The notes: generated by a model not told the origin, from the letters alone. A stretch of DNA of 64,000 nt from Lanius collurio (GCA_020086605.1 JACBWW010000012.1:17612256-17676255); one strand, 5' to 3'; shown: positions 37,544 to 50,707, counted from the first letter of the stretch. Made by a program: numbers and translations.

Positions 37544-39320
37544 GTAAGTCTGCCAGCAGTTTAAATACTTGCAGGCTAATAGGCCTAATTCCATTTATAG
37601 ATAGAAAGTTTTGAAGATTTAGAAACCATTTAAAATATGGTTTAAAATGTATTGTGGGTCTGTTTGACAAGAAAAATACTTATTGTTTATAGAGAATTTT
37701 CAAAGAAGCAGCAAGGCATTCCGTTTACTGTATTTAGTTGAGAAATTAGAGGGAGACTGAATAGGACTTAGAATTTAGAAATAGTGGTTCTTGATTCTGT
37801 GTTTCTTCAGCTTCAATGCAAGTATGTTGCTGTATATGAGTGAAACTATTACCACTTTTTATGCTTTTAAGAGAAATACATGCTTTTAACAACAACATGA
37901 CTTGGCATGCACTTCCTGACGAGATCATCAATTGCAGTTATGATGTTGGGGTTTTTCTGTTGCTGTTTGTGTATTTGCTTTTTTAAGTCTAACCGATCTC
38001 TTACTTAAAAATTTCATTAGAATTACCAAACCCACATATTGTAAGCTTCTAACATCACTAAGATTTGTTTTCTTTGAAGTTCTTGGTTAAAAGCTTCTAC
38101 TGTGAGCTAAGCTAGTTGAAGGCAGAACAATTCTGTTGTGATACACTTGTCAGCAAGTCAGGAGGTCTGAATGGTTGAACCAGTGTTTGAAAAATCATCA
38201 TACCCTATATCAATGCATTTTTGTGCTTGAACTTTCACCAAAATACAATCCACCATACTCACTGAGATGACCATTTGATTCGAATTGAATCTTACGTGTT
38301 TATATTGGAATTAGATTAGGGGCATGCGCTCATTATAGCACTTATATTAAGCAAGACATTAGCAAATAAGTAAGAATGAGGGATGTTAGGGATTGTGCTA
38401 GATAATAATGGGTGATCTTAGAAATTAAGCATTTTTAGAAGTTGAACCCTATTTGGTGTGTATGTGTTAGTTGAGTATTTACATTATAAAGTCTTAATAA
38501 GTGAAAATAGTAAAATTAATCTAAAATATAAATTGGAATTTAAATAAGTTTGATAATATCTTTTTCATGAATGCTGACAAAAGAGTGGTATTCAAGAAAA
38601 TGGTCCTTTTGCAAAAAAATCTGGCCAATTAATAGTCAGAGGGGAAATAGTACAGAACTGAACAGTTCAATTTACATTAATATGGTAAAAAGATCCTAGA
38701 AAAGAAATGTGAAGTGTAGGTGAAGTATGAATGCCTGTTGATATCTCCCTACGTGCCTGTCAAGCATGCTTCTCACTCTATTACATCTGTATCCTTCTAG
38801 AATCAGCTCAATTTAAAAAAATAATTGCTTTACACTCGGTGTGTCTTATATTGACAGAAACATGTACCATTTTTTATGTGGGTCCATCAGTGCTGACTGA
38901 AATTGCAATACTTTGTGTCAGCACATTAAATAAAATTCCTCTGCCTGTTTCAGCTTTAATGGTCTGGGAGTTTCTTCTGGAAGAGAAAATTCCTCTTTGC
39001 AACTCTTTTTCCCTTGCGCCCATCCCTACATTTAGCAGATTGTTTTCCTGAAGCCAGGGAGTGGCTATCCTAGTCTCTGTTAAGTAACCAGTGGCTCGCA
39101 GTAGGGGAATTTTAAAGTATCTAGATTTGTTGGGAGCAGTTTACTTCATTTCCCATGTTGAAAGTTGGATATTTATTTAAAATACATCTTGACATATCAG
39201 TTAGTAGATAAAACTTCCTTCCTGACCAATGCTTGTCCAGTACTGCTGACACATACCCCTTTTGTAGTTTCCCTGGTTTAGAATAGGTATAAAATTATAT
39301 CCTTGTAAATAACAGCTTTC

Positions 39321-39334
39321 TTTTTTTTTTTTTT
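39321..39334. repeat. Poly-T run (14 bases)
   Basis: Uninterrupted T run after AACAGCTTTC, followed by GTTTTG. Low complexity. Confidence 0.85.
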
Positions 39335-39804
39335 GTTTTGAAAATCTGTTACTTCACTCACTGATTTTCATAAATAACAGTTCTTGCTAATTTAAAAGAG
39401 TCCTTCTGACACTCAGCAAATAGTCGTTGAGACATAAAATAAAGTGGAGAAATTGCCTTGCATTTTGTATGTTAAATTCAAGAAATTGTCCATTGTAATT
39501 AATAATCTCTAACCACATCTGCCACTAGTGGTGCAAACAGTAATTAGTTTAATACTATTTACGAAGTCTAGTGTGCTAATTATACTTGAATGTACAGCAT
39601 ACATTACTTTAGAGGAAAGTGGTACTTCATCTTGTATGATGCATACAGACTATTTTTGGAATTGCTGTTGCTCGAGGGATATCTTCTAATTGCTGCTGGC
39701 TGAGCATGACTGGAATCTATGAATATAAATTCCAGCACACAGCAGAACTTTGTGCTTTTTTAAAATGTTGAAGCAAGACATGTTCAAGCTTCCAGATCAA
39801 TATT

Positions 39805-39915
39805 TAAGTATACAGTGGTTAATAGGACACTCTTCTACTGGAGAGAAATTTAAATTCTAGGCTGAGCTCACAAGACTGGATTGCTCATTTAGACCAAGTT
39901 GTTTAAAACACAATT
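39805..39915 (+). mobile_element. Possible MIR/CORE-SINE relic
   Basis: Several blocks match the layout of the ancient MIR SINE in order. AGTATACAGTGGTTAATAGG corresponds to the box A region, GAAATTTAAATTCTAGGCT to the box B region (GGTTCGAATCCCGGCT), and TTAGACCAAGTTGTTTAA to the core (CCTTGGGCAAGTTACTTAA). Spacing is right for MIR, but identity is low and the match was made by eye. Confidence 0.4.
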
Positions 39916-41589
39916 TTAGGGAGTGAGGCTGGGTGAAGGCCAAAACCTTCTTGAGAGGATGCAATTATTTTTCTGCTTTTACTGTGACATTGCTTTAAAG
40001 TCTTTAATCAGAATTTAAACGCATATCTAATAAAGTTTAATTAATGTAATGAAAAGGGGGTCTATACTGAGCAAGCAGAACCAGAAAGTTTTTCAGTTGA
40101 GTTCTGTTTTTAGTTTAACTAAAATGGAAATTGTTTAAATTAATAGGATTTTAAGAACAACATCTCAGTTTCTTTCCCTGGTTGAGAAGAATTACTTGTT
40201 CTGGGTTTTAGTTCATGTTTGATTTACTTTTATATTCATACTTTTAACAAAGGAAATAGAATAAATTTTTGGGTTTTGTGGTCAAATTTCTGATTACCAT
40301 CAACCTGAAGTCAATTATTGAGATTAACTTCTGTGGAGACTGACTATATTAGATATGACAAAGTGTGATAAAGTTAATGGAAATTAATTGAAAGTACTTA
40401 AATGAAAGCCAGCAGTGAGCAGTAATTTCATTTTGCGTGTGGTTGTGTGCATTTTTGCAAGACATAAAGACTAACCGTAAGTGTGACTTAGAAAATTTTA
40501 ACAAAACTAGATTTTTGGATATGCAAATATGATGATGAAGGTCATTAAAAAGAGTCTGTATAGACTGGAGTGAAATATTAACCCCAGTTTCTTTAACTGG
40601 CACAAGTCCAACTCGTTATTTCTTCCACCTACTTAAAATGTAAACATGTTTATTAAGTTCAGATACTAAGTGTTTTAATAATATTGATTTTCCAATTTTG
40701 GTAAAGATTTAGATATAATTAACTGGAAGAATTCATGCTGACTGTATAATTTGCATTTTTCTTTTTTGTGTTAAGTATATTTATTTGCCTGAAAAAAGGA
40801 CATACGCAGATTCAGAGCACTTAGAGATGATGGCAGACAGTTCCTCTGGGAGTCCTTTCTATACTCCAGCTAGCTCCCAAAAATTATCTGTGTACTGCAC
40901 ATACAATCTTTTACCCAAAACATTGAAGTTGTTCTCTGGTTAAGGCAAAATTTGTCAGCAGTGATTCTCTTCCTCGAGGTTTTAAAACTTACTTTTAAAA
41001 ACCAGGCTAAAATGAAAGCACCTAGAACACAATGAGTTGCTTGATGGAAAGTCAAGGGAAAAGTTGTATGACAGGGAAACCTACTGTTTGTCAATATGAG
41101 AGTTATTAGTTTCAATAAAGGTGACAACACAAGGGTTAGAAACTTCTACAAGTGCTTTTTTCTTAATTTAGCATCAGTGGTGTTCTTCATCCACATGCTG
41201 TTCTAATCTAACCACTGACAACGTAATTATGTCAGTGTAGGATGTGACTATATAACATATTGTACAAAAGTTTTTCAATCACATTCCCTTTTCAAGTAGA
41301 TTAAAATACTGCACTGCATGTAGTTTTCTGTCCATTAAGATAATTCAGATGACATGAGACTTTTTTGTGAAATCAGTTCTCTACTGATTGGCATATTGAG
41401 TCAGTCAATCAGTGCTGTCTCTTCCCGGAAGTAAGAAAAAACCAAAGATTCTGAAGACTTTTAAATAAAAATTACAGAAGTGTCATCCTTCTTCCCAATC
41501 TATTCTACTGTTCTACTGTGCATTAGGATTATTTTTTCCATTACATTCGGAGAGATTTCTGATGATATTAAAACACTGAGGAGTGTGCT

Positions 41590-41815
41590 GTGCCTCCAGC
41601 AAATGCTTTGAGAAATTTGAAGGCAGCAAGAAGGATGATTGGGGGTTCAAGCATCTCTCCTCATGAGGAAAGGCTGAGGGAGCTGGACCTGTTCAGCCTC
41701 GAGAAGACAATTGAGAGGGGACCTCATTAATGCAAATAAATATCTAAAGGATGGGGTGTCAAAAGAATGGAGCCAGGCTCTTCTCAGTGTTGCTCATACC
41801 TTACTAGTAGAGTTT
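41590..41815 (+). mobile_element. CR1 LINE fragment, sense
   Basis: Clear CR1 ORF2 3' sequence: GATGATTGGGGGTTCAAGCA, CATGAGGAAAGGCTGAGGGA, GCTGGACCTGTTCAGCCT, GAGAGGGGACCTCATTAATG, AAATATCTAAAGGATGGGG and GAGCCAGGCTCTTCTCAGTG. It stops abruptly at about 41815 before the usual 3' end, where older CR1 sequence begins. Confidence 0.92.
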
Positions 41816-41844
41816 TCCTTGCAGAAATTACTGAACATTATGGA

Positions 41845-42640
41845 GACAGATGTTCTGGTTCTGGATGGAATACTTGTATTTGCAAAGACTTTTGGCAAAG
41901 TCATGCACCAAAGGCTTCAAATTCATTAGTGGCCCTTCCTCTTACCCTCAGGATGATTAACTTCTAACTAGTCAAAATTTACTGAATGGAGAATAGAGAT
42001 CAAATTTTAAAAATTTAGGTATTTTAAGAGTGGAGTCTTACAAAGGTTTGTTGCAATATGTGCTACTAATCCAGAAAAGGGAATGAATAAGAAGGTGACA
42101 GAACTGACTGATGACACTGAATTATTCACAGTAGTGAAAATTAAAACTGACAGAGAAGTTGCAGAAGGTTTTAAGATTTGAGTGAAAGGAAAATAAAGTG
42201 ACCCGCAATTCAGTACTGATAAATGACAAGTAATGGACATGAGGAAAATAATTTCAACTATACATATGCAGTGTCAAACTCTAAACTACTTCTGATTGTT
42301 CTGGAAATCTTTCAGTATTATTTTTCTATGGTAATGATAGCTATATACTCAGCAGTAATCAGAAAGACAACTAGATTATTAGAAATGACTAGTAAATGAT
42401 CAGACAAAAAAGCAGAACACATCACTGTGCCATGGAGGCATCACATGTCTGTGATGCACTCAGGTCTCAAATACTGAACACATTTGTGGTCATTCGCTCT
42501 CAAAAGGAATGAAGTTTATCAAGAAAAAGTACAGCTCAATGATGCAAGGTGGGTCTCACTAGAAAAGAACTTAATCTTGGAAACAAAATGCTCCATAGTG
42601 TAGTATTATGAATAGCATGGTAAAGATGAATTGGAAATAA
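41845..42640 (+). mobile_element. Ancient CR1 LINE relic, sense
   Basis: A heavily diverged copy that still shows reverse-transcriptase ORF landmarks of the old amniote CR1 lineage, like those in turtle genomes. They are AGACTTTTGGCAAAGTC plus CACCAAAGGCTT, AGTGGAGTCTTACAAAGG, ACTGATGACACTGAATTATT, AATTCAGTACTGATAAATGA plus CAAGTAATGGACATG, TTTCAACTATACATATG and ACTCAGCAGTAATCAGAAAG. The further block CTCAAATACTGAACACATTT plus GTGGTCATTCGCTCTCAAAA corresponds to the region with the conserved LEYC/VWSP-type codons. Many indels and stops make it inactive. It fades out by about 42640. Confidence 0.82.
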
Positions 42641-42978
42641 TCATTCATGCTTTTTATAAAGTAAGAATATGTGGGTATCAAGTTATCTGTTTTAAAATAA
42701 GCAAGGATGTGTCTTCATAAGTCGTAATTGAAGTGTGAAATGCAGTGCTGTAGGTATTGCACATGCTAAATGTATAAATAAATTTAAGATAGGTTGGGAA
42801 AAATATATGAGACAAAAAGCTAAATGGAAAAATACAGGTACAGCATCAGCTTAGGAAGTTTCTTAATTCAAGAGGTACTTTTCTAGAAACTAGAAGTTTT
42901 GTGCTTGGTCTATTTCTCCTACTTTTTTTCTACTCCATTCCAGCTGTCAGAAACAGGATTACCAGGTTTGAGCCATGC

Positions 42979-42992
42979 TTTTTTTTTTTTTT
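42979..42992. repeat. Poly-T run (14 bases)
   Basis: Uninterrupted T run following GAGCCATGC. Confidence 0.85.
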
Positions 42993-43565
42993 GGTCCTGT
43001 ACATATAGATTATAGTTGGGAGATGTGAATGTAGTGTGTATGGAAGTTTCTAGAATTTCATTACTGTTTTGGGTACTGATAACAGCACAGTTATGGCAGC
43101 ACAGCCTTGGAATGCCATCATTACAGAATTATACAGTGGTGGCTTTGTGCAGCTTGGAATGTATATCAGGCTATTTATAAGGTGGTAGGAACTCATCTAT
43201 AACTATGATCATATTCAACCTATTTAGTCTGTTTAGGCTTAAAGAAGAATAATTTCCTTTTTTTGTTAAGTGATCTTAGTGATAAAGACTGAGACAAAAA
43301 AACCTGTATCTGATTTATCTTCATGCATGTATGGAGATTTGATTCCACACAGATATCAGCAGCCATAGAACAGAGGAAGAAATGAATCTTTGTTTGAATA
43401 TTCTTCTATTTATTTCAGTGTGAAAATACTAGTAATATTCTTCTCTATGCATAAATGACAGAAACATCTGCAATTTATGGGTGAATTTGTTAAAAATATT
43501 TTATGTACTATTACACTTCAGTCTATTTCACCTTAATAATTATGTGCAAACTTCATATCTTGTTA

Positions 43566-43587
43566 ACAAATTTGTATACAAATTTGT
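43566..43587. repeat. Perfect 22-bp palindrome
   Basis: The half-site ACAAATTTGTA is followed directly by its own reverse complement. Each half also contains the 10-bp palindrome ACAAATTTGT, so the site is at once a direct and an inverted repeat. It lies in AT-rich intron. Confidence 0.9.
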
Positions 43588-45728
43588 ATGCTAGTGAAAA
43601 GCAGTCACCCAAATGGCATGGAGAGAAGATTAGGATTATGGGGTTAGGAAGTATCTGATTTAAGGTTCATAGAAAATTTAATACATGCTTCCCCCTTCAA
43701 CATATGCATTCTGATACACTTTTACATAAAAAAATAATTTTCCATAGGATTAGTGCTTCATTGAGTTGATCTCCCCACCACACTGAACTGACACAAAGCA
43801 AACACCTGCTATGGAGGATTCCTTTGTAAACAGTTTGTTTACCAAAACTGAAGTTTGTGTTAGAAGAAGTTCAGAATAAGCTACCACAGTCATTTAAAAC
43901 CTAAAGACTCTTCTTTACAATGACAGTCGAAAATATATATATCTTAGAAAAGACTTACAACTGGCTTAACTACATTCTCTAACATGGAAAGACTGCTGTT
44001 AATGCTAGGTTAGAATGAAAGAAGATTTCAAGTTTTAGAAATTGGAGTTGCATCATGTTGTATACTGTCATTTTAATCGCTGTAAGTTTGAGTCAATGCT
44101 CCTGCTGTTGAGTGATTCATAATATCCAGGGACTGTATGTTGCTTCAGATAATCTAGAGCTGCTCCTTTTCCCCTTTTCTGTTCCACACCTTTAATTTAC
44201 CACTTACTTGTGCCTCTTCATTTGAGAAGCTTTGCAGTATGTTGAACTGTTTTCTTGGACTGAAAGATCTAAGGTACATATATTTTTTCCTACCTCTCTG
44301 GTGTGTTATAACTGATACATTACCCTTTGTAGAACAGCTTAGAAATCTGCAGTAAGGGAGTTGTTGGAATGCAGTGTGGTTTTATTATTTAACTGAACAG
44401 ACCATGAAATATTTCAAAATTATGAAGTGTTACAAAAGTCACTACATCTGTGATAGACAGCGTTATCTATATAGGTATAAAGGCTATTTGTACTTGCAAG
44501 AGTAGTTTGACTTTCATCCCTCAAGCAGAATCCTTTTACTTCTTTTATTGAAAGTCTGTAACAAAAGCATTTTGTAGTATTTTTTTTCAGAAATTAAAAA
44601 ACCAAAGTAAAGGAATCCCTTAATGTCAGAGATTCATTTAACAGAGTCCACTAGCCAGCAATGAAATAGTTGCTAACTGCAATTATTGCTGGCTAGAGGC
44701 TAACTTCATTTAGTGACCCTTTTCATACATGCGTTCAGCTTCTATAGATGTTTCTTATTAGTAGCTGCACATATCTAGGGAAATTTTATCTTCTGGTATT
44801 AATTACTGAAACAAAACACATGGGGGATTATAACACAGTCTTGTTACACCAAATCCTGTCCACAGTGTAGTGAGAATCTACACAGGAATTTTATTTGTGT
44901 AAGTAAATCCTAGGACAAGGTGTGCATCCATGATGCATGCTTAAAAATTGCAGGGCTGCCCATCCATCCTCTCCACAAAACCCAAGCATGTCCTGTCTAA
45001 GTTATATTTTAACAATGATTTAAGACTTAGAAACTCTGTTATAGAGAATACTAGTAATATACAATTTTTGTAACTCAGCTATAGCCTAGTTTATCATCAG
45101 TTAATTTCCAGTGGAGCTAAGCTGACTAGACCTGTGACAGGTGATAGATTTGTAACACGGACAATAAAGAGTTGACTGGATTATATTTTTTCACAGTGCA
45201 AATCTTAAGTATGTAAATTTAGATTTTAGTGGAAGCTTGTGTATTACCAGAAGGGAAGAAGTTAAAATATTTTCAAATTTCTATATTAAGCTTGGGGATA
45301 TTTTAATTAGATGTAGTACATCTTTCCTGATGTATTTTAATTCTATGCCATTCTGTTTTTCATCTGAACTCTGTTCAATGATTAGTTTTTGGCTTAAAGC
45401 TTCAGGATTAAGATACTCTAATACGTTTTTTTTCTTAATATCTTACATCTGTGCTGAATTCTGTATTTTGAATAAAAATTCCCTGTCAAGAAATTATACC
45501 AAAGTTAGTGTTTTTTTCTATATAAAAGTACATTAATGTCTGTAATTTTGTGGCAGTTTACCAGAGAAAAATGAACTTGGTGGCTTTATAAAAGTGATTA
45601 CAGCTGAATTTTCCTGATTATTCATCTCTTTGATTAACGGCTCTAGCAGCAGAATAAACATGGATGGTAGTGTATCTCTGTTCTTTTTCCTCTGTGAATG
45701 ATCTAAGCCACATCTTTCTGTGTTTTAG

Positions 45729-45780
45729 GTTGAGGACTGTATCCTCCCACCACTTGTTTCATTGGTCCACAGTCAGAATG
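45729..45780 (+). CDS. ULK4: ULK4 exon k (52 nt, phase 0 to 1)
   Basis: The acceptor is TTTCTGTGTTTTAG and the donor is AATG|GTAGGT. The exon encodes VEDCILPPLVSLVHSQN plus the first base of valine. ILPPLVSLV-SQNVEWRLFSLR, formed across this exon and the next, is a strongly conserved ULK4 helix pair. The next exon begins only 95 bp later. Confidence 0.96.
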
Positions 45781-45875
45781 GTAGGTATACAGACACATCA
45801 GCTACAGTTTCCATGAATTCCACAATTTTAGTTACGTTTCAGTGTGGTCACATTCTTGGTACTTTTATTTTCAAG
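45781..45875 (+). other. ULK4 micro-intron (95 bp)
   Basis: Begins GTAGGT and ends TTTTATTTTCAAG. A valine codon is split G/TG across it. It is the second very short intron in the gene segment. Confidence 0.93.
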
Positions 45876-46020
45876 TGGAATGGAGACTCTTCAGCTTGCG
45901 GTTGCTCTCAGAAACCACATCACTGCTTTTAAGCCACGAAGTCATGGCTGAGGAGAAAGGGGAGGGCCTCAACTCAAACAACAAGCTTCTGTCTCTCATT
46001 AGAGATTTACTGCTGCCTCA
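45876..46020 (+). CDS. ULK4: ULK4 exon l (145 nt, phase 1 to 2)
   Basis: The acceptor is TACTTTTATTTTCAAG and the donor is CA|GTAAGT. The exon starts with two bases of valine then EWRLFSLRLLSETTSLLL and ends LLSLIRDLLLP plus CA of glutamine. The middle (SHEVMAEEKGEGLNSNNK) is a charged, low-conservation loop. It has the same length as the mammalian loop as I recall it but a quite different sequence, while both flanking helices are nearly invariant. Confidence 0.96.
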
Positions 46021-47927
46021 GTAAGTATAATATTGCTCCTGTAATGGGGAATAACTTGATACTCAATCCATTTTGACAGTGTATTTGTTTTAGCCATCCT
46101 TTCCATGGCTACGTCAAAAGAGGAGTAGCAATTAACTGCTGCCAGAGTTCTTTGCCCAACATCTCCTCCTAGGTTTATTTAGTATTTTGTCATATGCAAC
46201 AAAAACACAACTTCTGTGTGACACTCATATCTGATACTGTGCCTCTGGCTGCTCTTGGAGCAAAACAGGATTCCCTCTAGCTTTTGGGCTGTAACTTAAA
46301 TACTCCTCTTTGTTCTTCTAATAAAGCCAGAACATTCTAACTGTAACATCTTTTTGTCAATTTTGGATATTGTACCTTTATTTAAGATGTTTTGAAATCA
46401 TATGTAATGGCATATAACTTTTTAAAAAGAACATTACATCATGGATTAATCTTTCTTGGTCCACTCAGAGGTTATTGCCTCTAAATTGCTGTCCTTTTCT
46501 GCTGCCCCACGCAGCAAAAAAACCCTCCAGCAAAGTAGATGAAACTACAGCCTGTGGGCCAGATGTGGTCATGTAGTTACATGGTTCATGGTCAAAAGAG
46601 GCCTCTTTTCATTTCATGCTGACTTGGAGGTGAGCATAAAGAGAGCTGTGTGTGTTATGCACTCATTGACTGTGAGCTGGTAACATCTGTGAGTAGAGGG
46701 AAGGAACACAAAATGAGTACAGCAGCGATGAGTCATCAATTGTATTTTACATTATTCTAATAATGCTACAGGGTATTTTCCTGTGTGGTCCTCAAAAGTT
46801 CATAATGCTCAATACTTAGCTGCCCTGAGTGAGAAAATTGTTCTCCACCCCTACATTAAATAAATGCAAGAAGACTGGAGGAATGGATGCTGGATTATGA
46901 TCCAGCATCACAGTGCCTTTTCCAATTATGAGACTTTTTCTACTGATTGAGCAATGCTTTTACAGTTTGAGGATCAAAGTTTTATCCATGCAAAGTGTGT
47001 AAAGTTTTCTCTCTGAGAGAGAATTGGATGGAAATCTTACGTGTCTGTAGAGAAACTTACTTTCAACACCTTTCTTCACATTTTTTTCCTCTGGGAAATG
47101 TAGAATGTATTAGTACAAATTAAAATGGCATCTGGAAATATTATTTTTAGAATAGACTATATGCATTATTAAAATCTGTCAGATGATTTTCTTTAGATAG
47201 GGCAAGAGACCTGAAGTCAGAGGAGGCAGAGTTCTGTCCTAGCTCTGAAACTTGCTCTTTGTAGACATGTCTTTTCTTATACAACATTTCTCATTGAACT
47301 GTGTGTTTGGAGGCACGTGCTGTACTAAGTACAAAATAGAGGGGAAAACAGACAGTAGAGTTCTGTCTCCAAGCTTACTAGCTTGAGAGGAAGGGCTTTT
47401 CAGCCTGAGACTAAATATGATCCTGTGTTGGGGACTTCATTTGTTCTATCTTAGCATGCATTGTGTGGCAGATGCATGAAAAAGGGTCTTGCAGCAGCTC
47501 ACAATCTTGGCTCCAGGGTTTAAGTGACTCCTTAATCAGTTTCCACATCTCATTAGTAGAGATGAGAAGGAAGGGCTTTCTAAGAGTGTTATCTACTTGT
47601 AAAAGTAATGTAAAGTTCTATCCCAAGGATTATGGGTTACTTGAAAACTCTTGAGATGGAACATTTGGAGGCTGAAGAGCTTTTTGCTGATATGGTTTAG
47701 TCTTTCTGTTGCTGGATAAAGGATGGGACAGAATGTTACTCAGCTGGAGAACAGTCAAAAGAGGGGTGGTATGTGATGGCCAGTTTTGCATGGGCAGTCT
47801 GTGGTGGGAAGTAGGTATTTCCACCCCTTTTGAATCTACTGAGAACTGAGAGCTGTTGAACTTGGAAGGGGGGGACATGTGGGTTTAATATGGGATGTTC
47901 TTTTTAGGGAAGATTGTAATCTTACAC

Positions 47928-47942
47928 GTGTGTGTGTGTATG
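47928..47942. repeat. (GT)n microsatellite
   Basis: About six GT units then ATGTTTTG. Short. Confidence 0.8.
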
Positions 47943-50707
47943 TTTTGTTCCTATAAATATTCTTCTCAAATTAATTTGTTTAAATGTAAAACTGACCCTT
48001 GAAATATAATGTGGGTCACTATGCATAAAGTATAAATATACTTCATTTTGAGATAAATCCAGGAGTGCAGTGATTACTACTTTTTTCTCATCTTCTGCAT
48101 CATCAATAAAATGGTAATTCCATTAAATATTTGTGCATTTGTGGATCACAAAGTTAGCTTCCTCGTAGGGGTTTGATTGAATTGAACAAAATGTCATCAA
48201 ATTTCAGTTCATTGAAAGATTATTTTCCTGAGCATTTCATAACCAAAATGAAACCTGCACCTATAGACAGTGAATACGTCAAATGCTTTATATCCAGATT
48301 TATTAATCCAAAATTGAAACATCAGCTCCATTTTATTTTAATTCTTAATATTCCTAATTATATATCATTAAAAACTGAGCTGGAATCAGCAAAAAGAGAA
48401 AAATGCTTAAAGTTTTATTTCATTTGAAAGTTTTTGTAGCTTGTTCTCAGTAGACTACCAAGCTAATTCTGCAAGTATGAAGTCCAGGATACTTGACTCT
48501 TTTTTTAAGAGTTTAAGAGAGTCTATATGCCTAAGACTTCAGGTCCTTTTGTCAAGGTTGTTTATAGAAAAGATTGACAAAATAACTCCTTACAGACTAG
48601 TGCCTGGAGTTCACAAAACCCTTATAAAATTCCCTCTACAGCTACTGTTACTAAACTGTTCTGTGTTATGAAGTAGAAGTGAAATCATTTGATGACTCAT
48701 TCATTTAATAAAGTATCTCAAGCATGGACTGTTTTCCCTTCTAAGAAGATTCATATATTCATAGCTCCTAAAGGCTTTCATTCAGGAAATGTGTTTATAT
48801 TAATTGCTAAGACATTGACTCTAATAATCTGTGATTTCTCATGTGGTATTTGGTTTGATGGATCACCGCCCCTTCCCTTAGAAATTTCCTTTACTAGTAT
48901 TATCTTGGAGGAGGGGAGAATAGAGTTTCAAAGCAAAGGAAATGAAGTGAGACTTTTTTATTGAACCTCAAGAAATTAGGATGCTAAGTGTGCTAAGTAA
49001 TAATAGTGTCTCTCAAATGTAATACATAGAAAGCTTAAAACTGTTTAAAGTGGACTCTGTTTAGGGGTCATATTGATTGATGTGTTTATATAAACAAGCA
49101 TATTGCCAAGTGTCAGATTTTTAAGCTAGCATGGCTGACTCATTTGTTACTACCGTTAGAATTACAGTTTTGGAGACTTAAATCCATGTTTTATGCAGTG
49201 AAAGATGACTTCTGACATCTGAGTCACTTGATAGCATCTTTGCTTGCCTCAGAAGATTTAGTCATGGACTCTGACAAAAAAATTGCAAGTAGTTCCATTA
49301 TGTTTGGTAGGAATATGTGTTGCTCATATATAAAGCTTTTGGAATCAGTGTCTACTAATGTATTACAGTATTTTCTTCTTTTATTAAGGAAGATACATTT
49401 ATTGACCAGTGAGAAATAGTTTTCTTTGGGGAAGGGGAATCTGTTATTTGTAAAGGAGAGAGTTTAATCACTAAAGACCTGAAGCCAACACTGACTTCCA
49501 ACTGATGATTCTGTAGCTACTCCAATGTGGTTTGCAACCCTACAGTGGCACATTCAAGTATGTAGTAGCCATGACACATTGCCCATAGGCTGTGTGCTTG
49601 TGTAGGAATGTTAGCCCTTATGAGGGAACTCCCATAGGCTATATCAAGACCTCATGACTGGTGTGCTTCTCCCTCCTCATCATAGGACAAGCAAAGCACT
49701 TCATCTCCCTCTAGATTTCCTTCCTGCATAAATCCGAGTGCTGAGGTGTGGTGCCTGCAGAGAGGGGGAGAGCTAACACACAGTAGGGTACATGCAAGCA
49801 TGAAGGTTGTGGGAAGGGATCCAGATTCCTCAGTTCAGGCAGCACTATGGATCTCAAGATGTGAAATAAATTTTTTGATGATTTGCATAATTCCCCCTCC
49901 CTCTACCAGAACACTACAATTTTTGATTTTTGTGGAAGCATTTTGTTGCTCATAACATGATAATGTACTATGTTTTCCTGCAATTCATCCTTTCATTTGT
50001 TCTTGATTAATTCTTCATGGTTTTTCTTTTGCAAATAAAGAGATTTATACTTCTCTTTCATTACTTCCATGTATTTAGAGTAGCACTATTTGAAATCAAA
50101 GACTGCATTTTGACATAGCCAAGTCTGTGGTTTTCTATGCTTACATCTTTGTCACTTCCTTCATTGTATCCTACTGTCGTCCACATACATTTTTGTTTAA
50201 ATGCAGTAAAATTAGCCCTGGTTTTTGTGTTGGCATCAGTAGAATGTTAGTAGCAACTGCAAGGTCCATTTTGCTTTTCAGCAGCCTGTTTTCCCTCACC
50301 AGGATTTCCATGAGGTGATACTTGGAAATGTTTCAAAGGTGTTTTTCTTGTTTTATTTTCTGACATAGCTCTCAATAAACATTGTTTTGAAGTACTTTTT
50401 ATTCTTCTGGTCTATATTACTTCGAGAATGCTGCAGTGAAAGCAATATGTTTTTGAAATTTGAGATAAAATAAAAAGCTCAATATGAGTTTTTCTCAATT
50501 TTGAGAAAAATAACTATGTATACAAAATATAGAGCTTAATCATATGTAATTTGGTTGATCATCTTCCTTAGCACCCAATAAATCTTCTGTGTGATACTTT
50601 GAGGCTCATTTACAACTTGTCTCTTGAAGAATAGATTTTTTTATGTATAAAATACTTCATATAGATCAATAAATAAGTCTTCTGCATATAGACAAGGTGA
50701 ATGTTCT

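Larger units (their letters stand above)
37544..45728 (+). other. ULK4 intron (8.2 kb)
   Basis: Intron with a MIR-like relic (39805-39915), a CR1 fragment (41590-41815) immediately followed by a much older CR1 (41845-42640), T runs at 39321-39334 and 42979-42992, and a 22-bp perfect palindrome at 43566-43587. No further exon was found. Confidence 0.85.

Noticed and set aside
48173..48964. Three consecutive plus-strand ORFs of 76 to 91 codons
   Set aside because: AT-rich, in unrelated frames, with no family resemblance; consistent with random open frames in intron.
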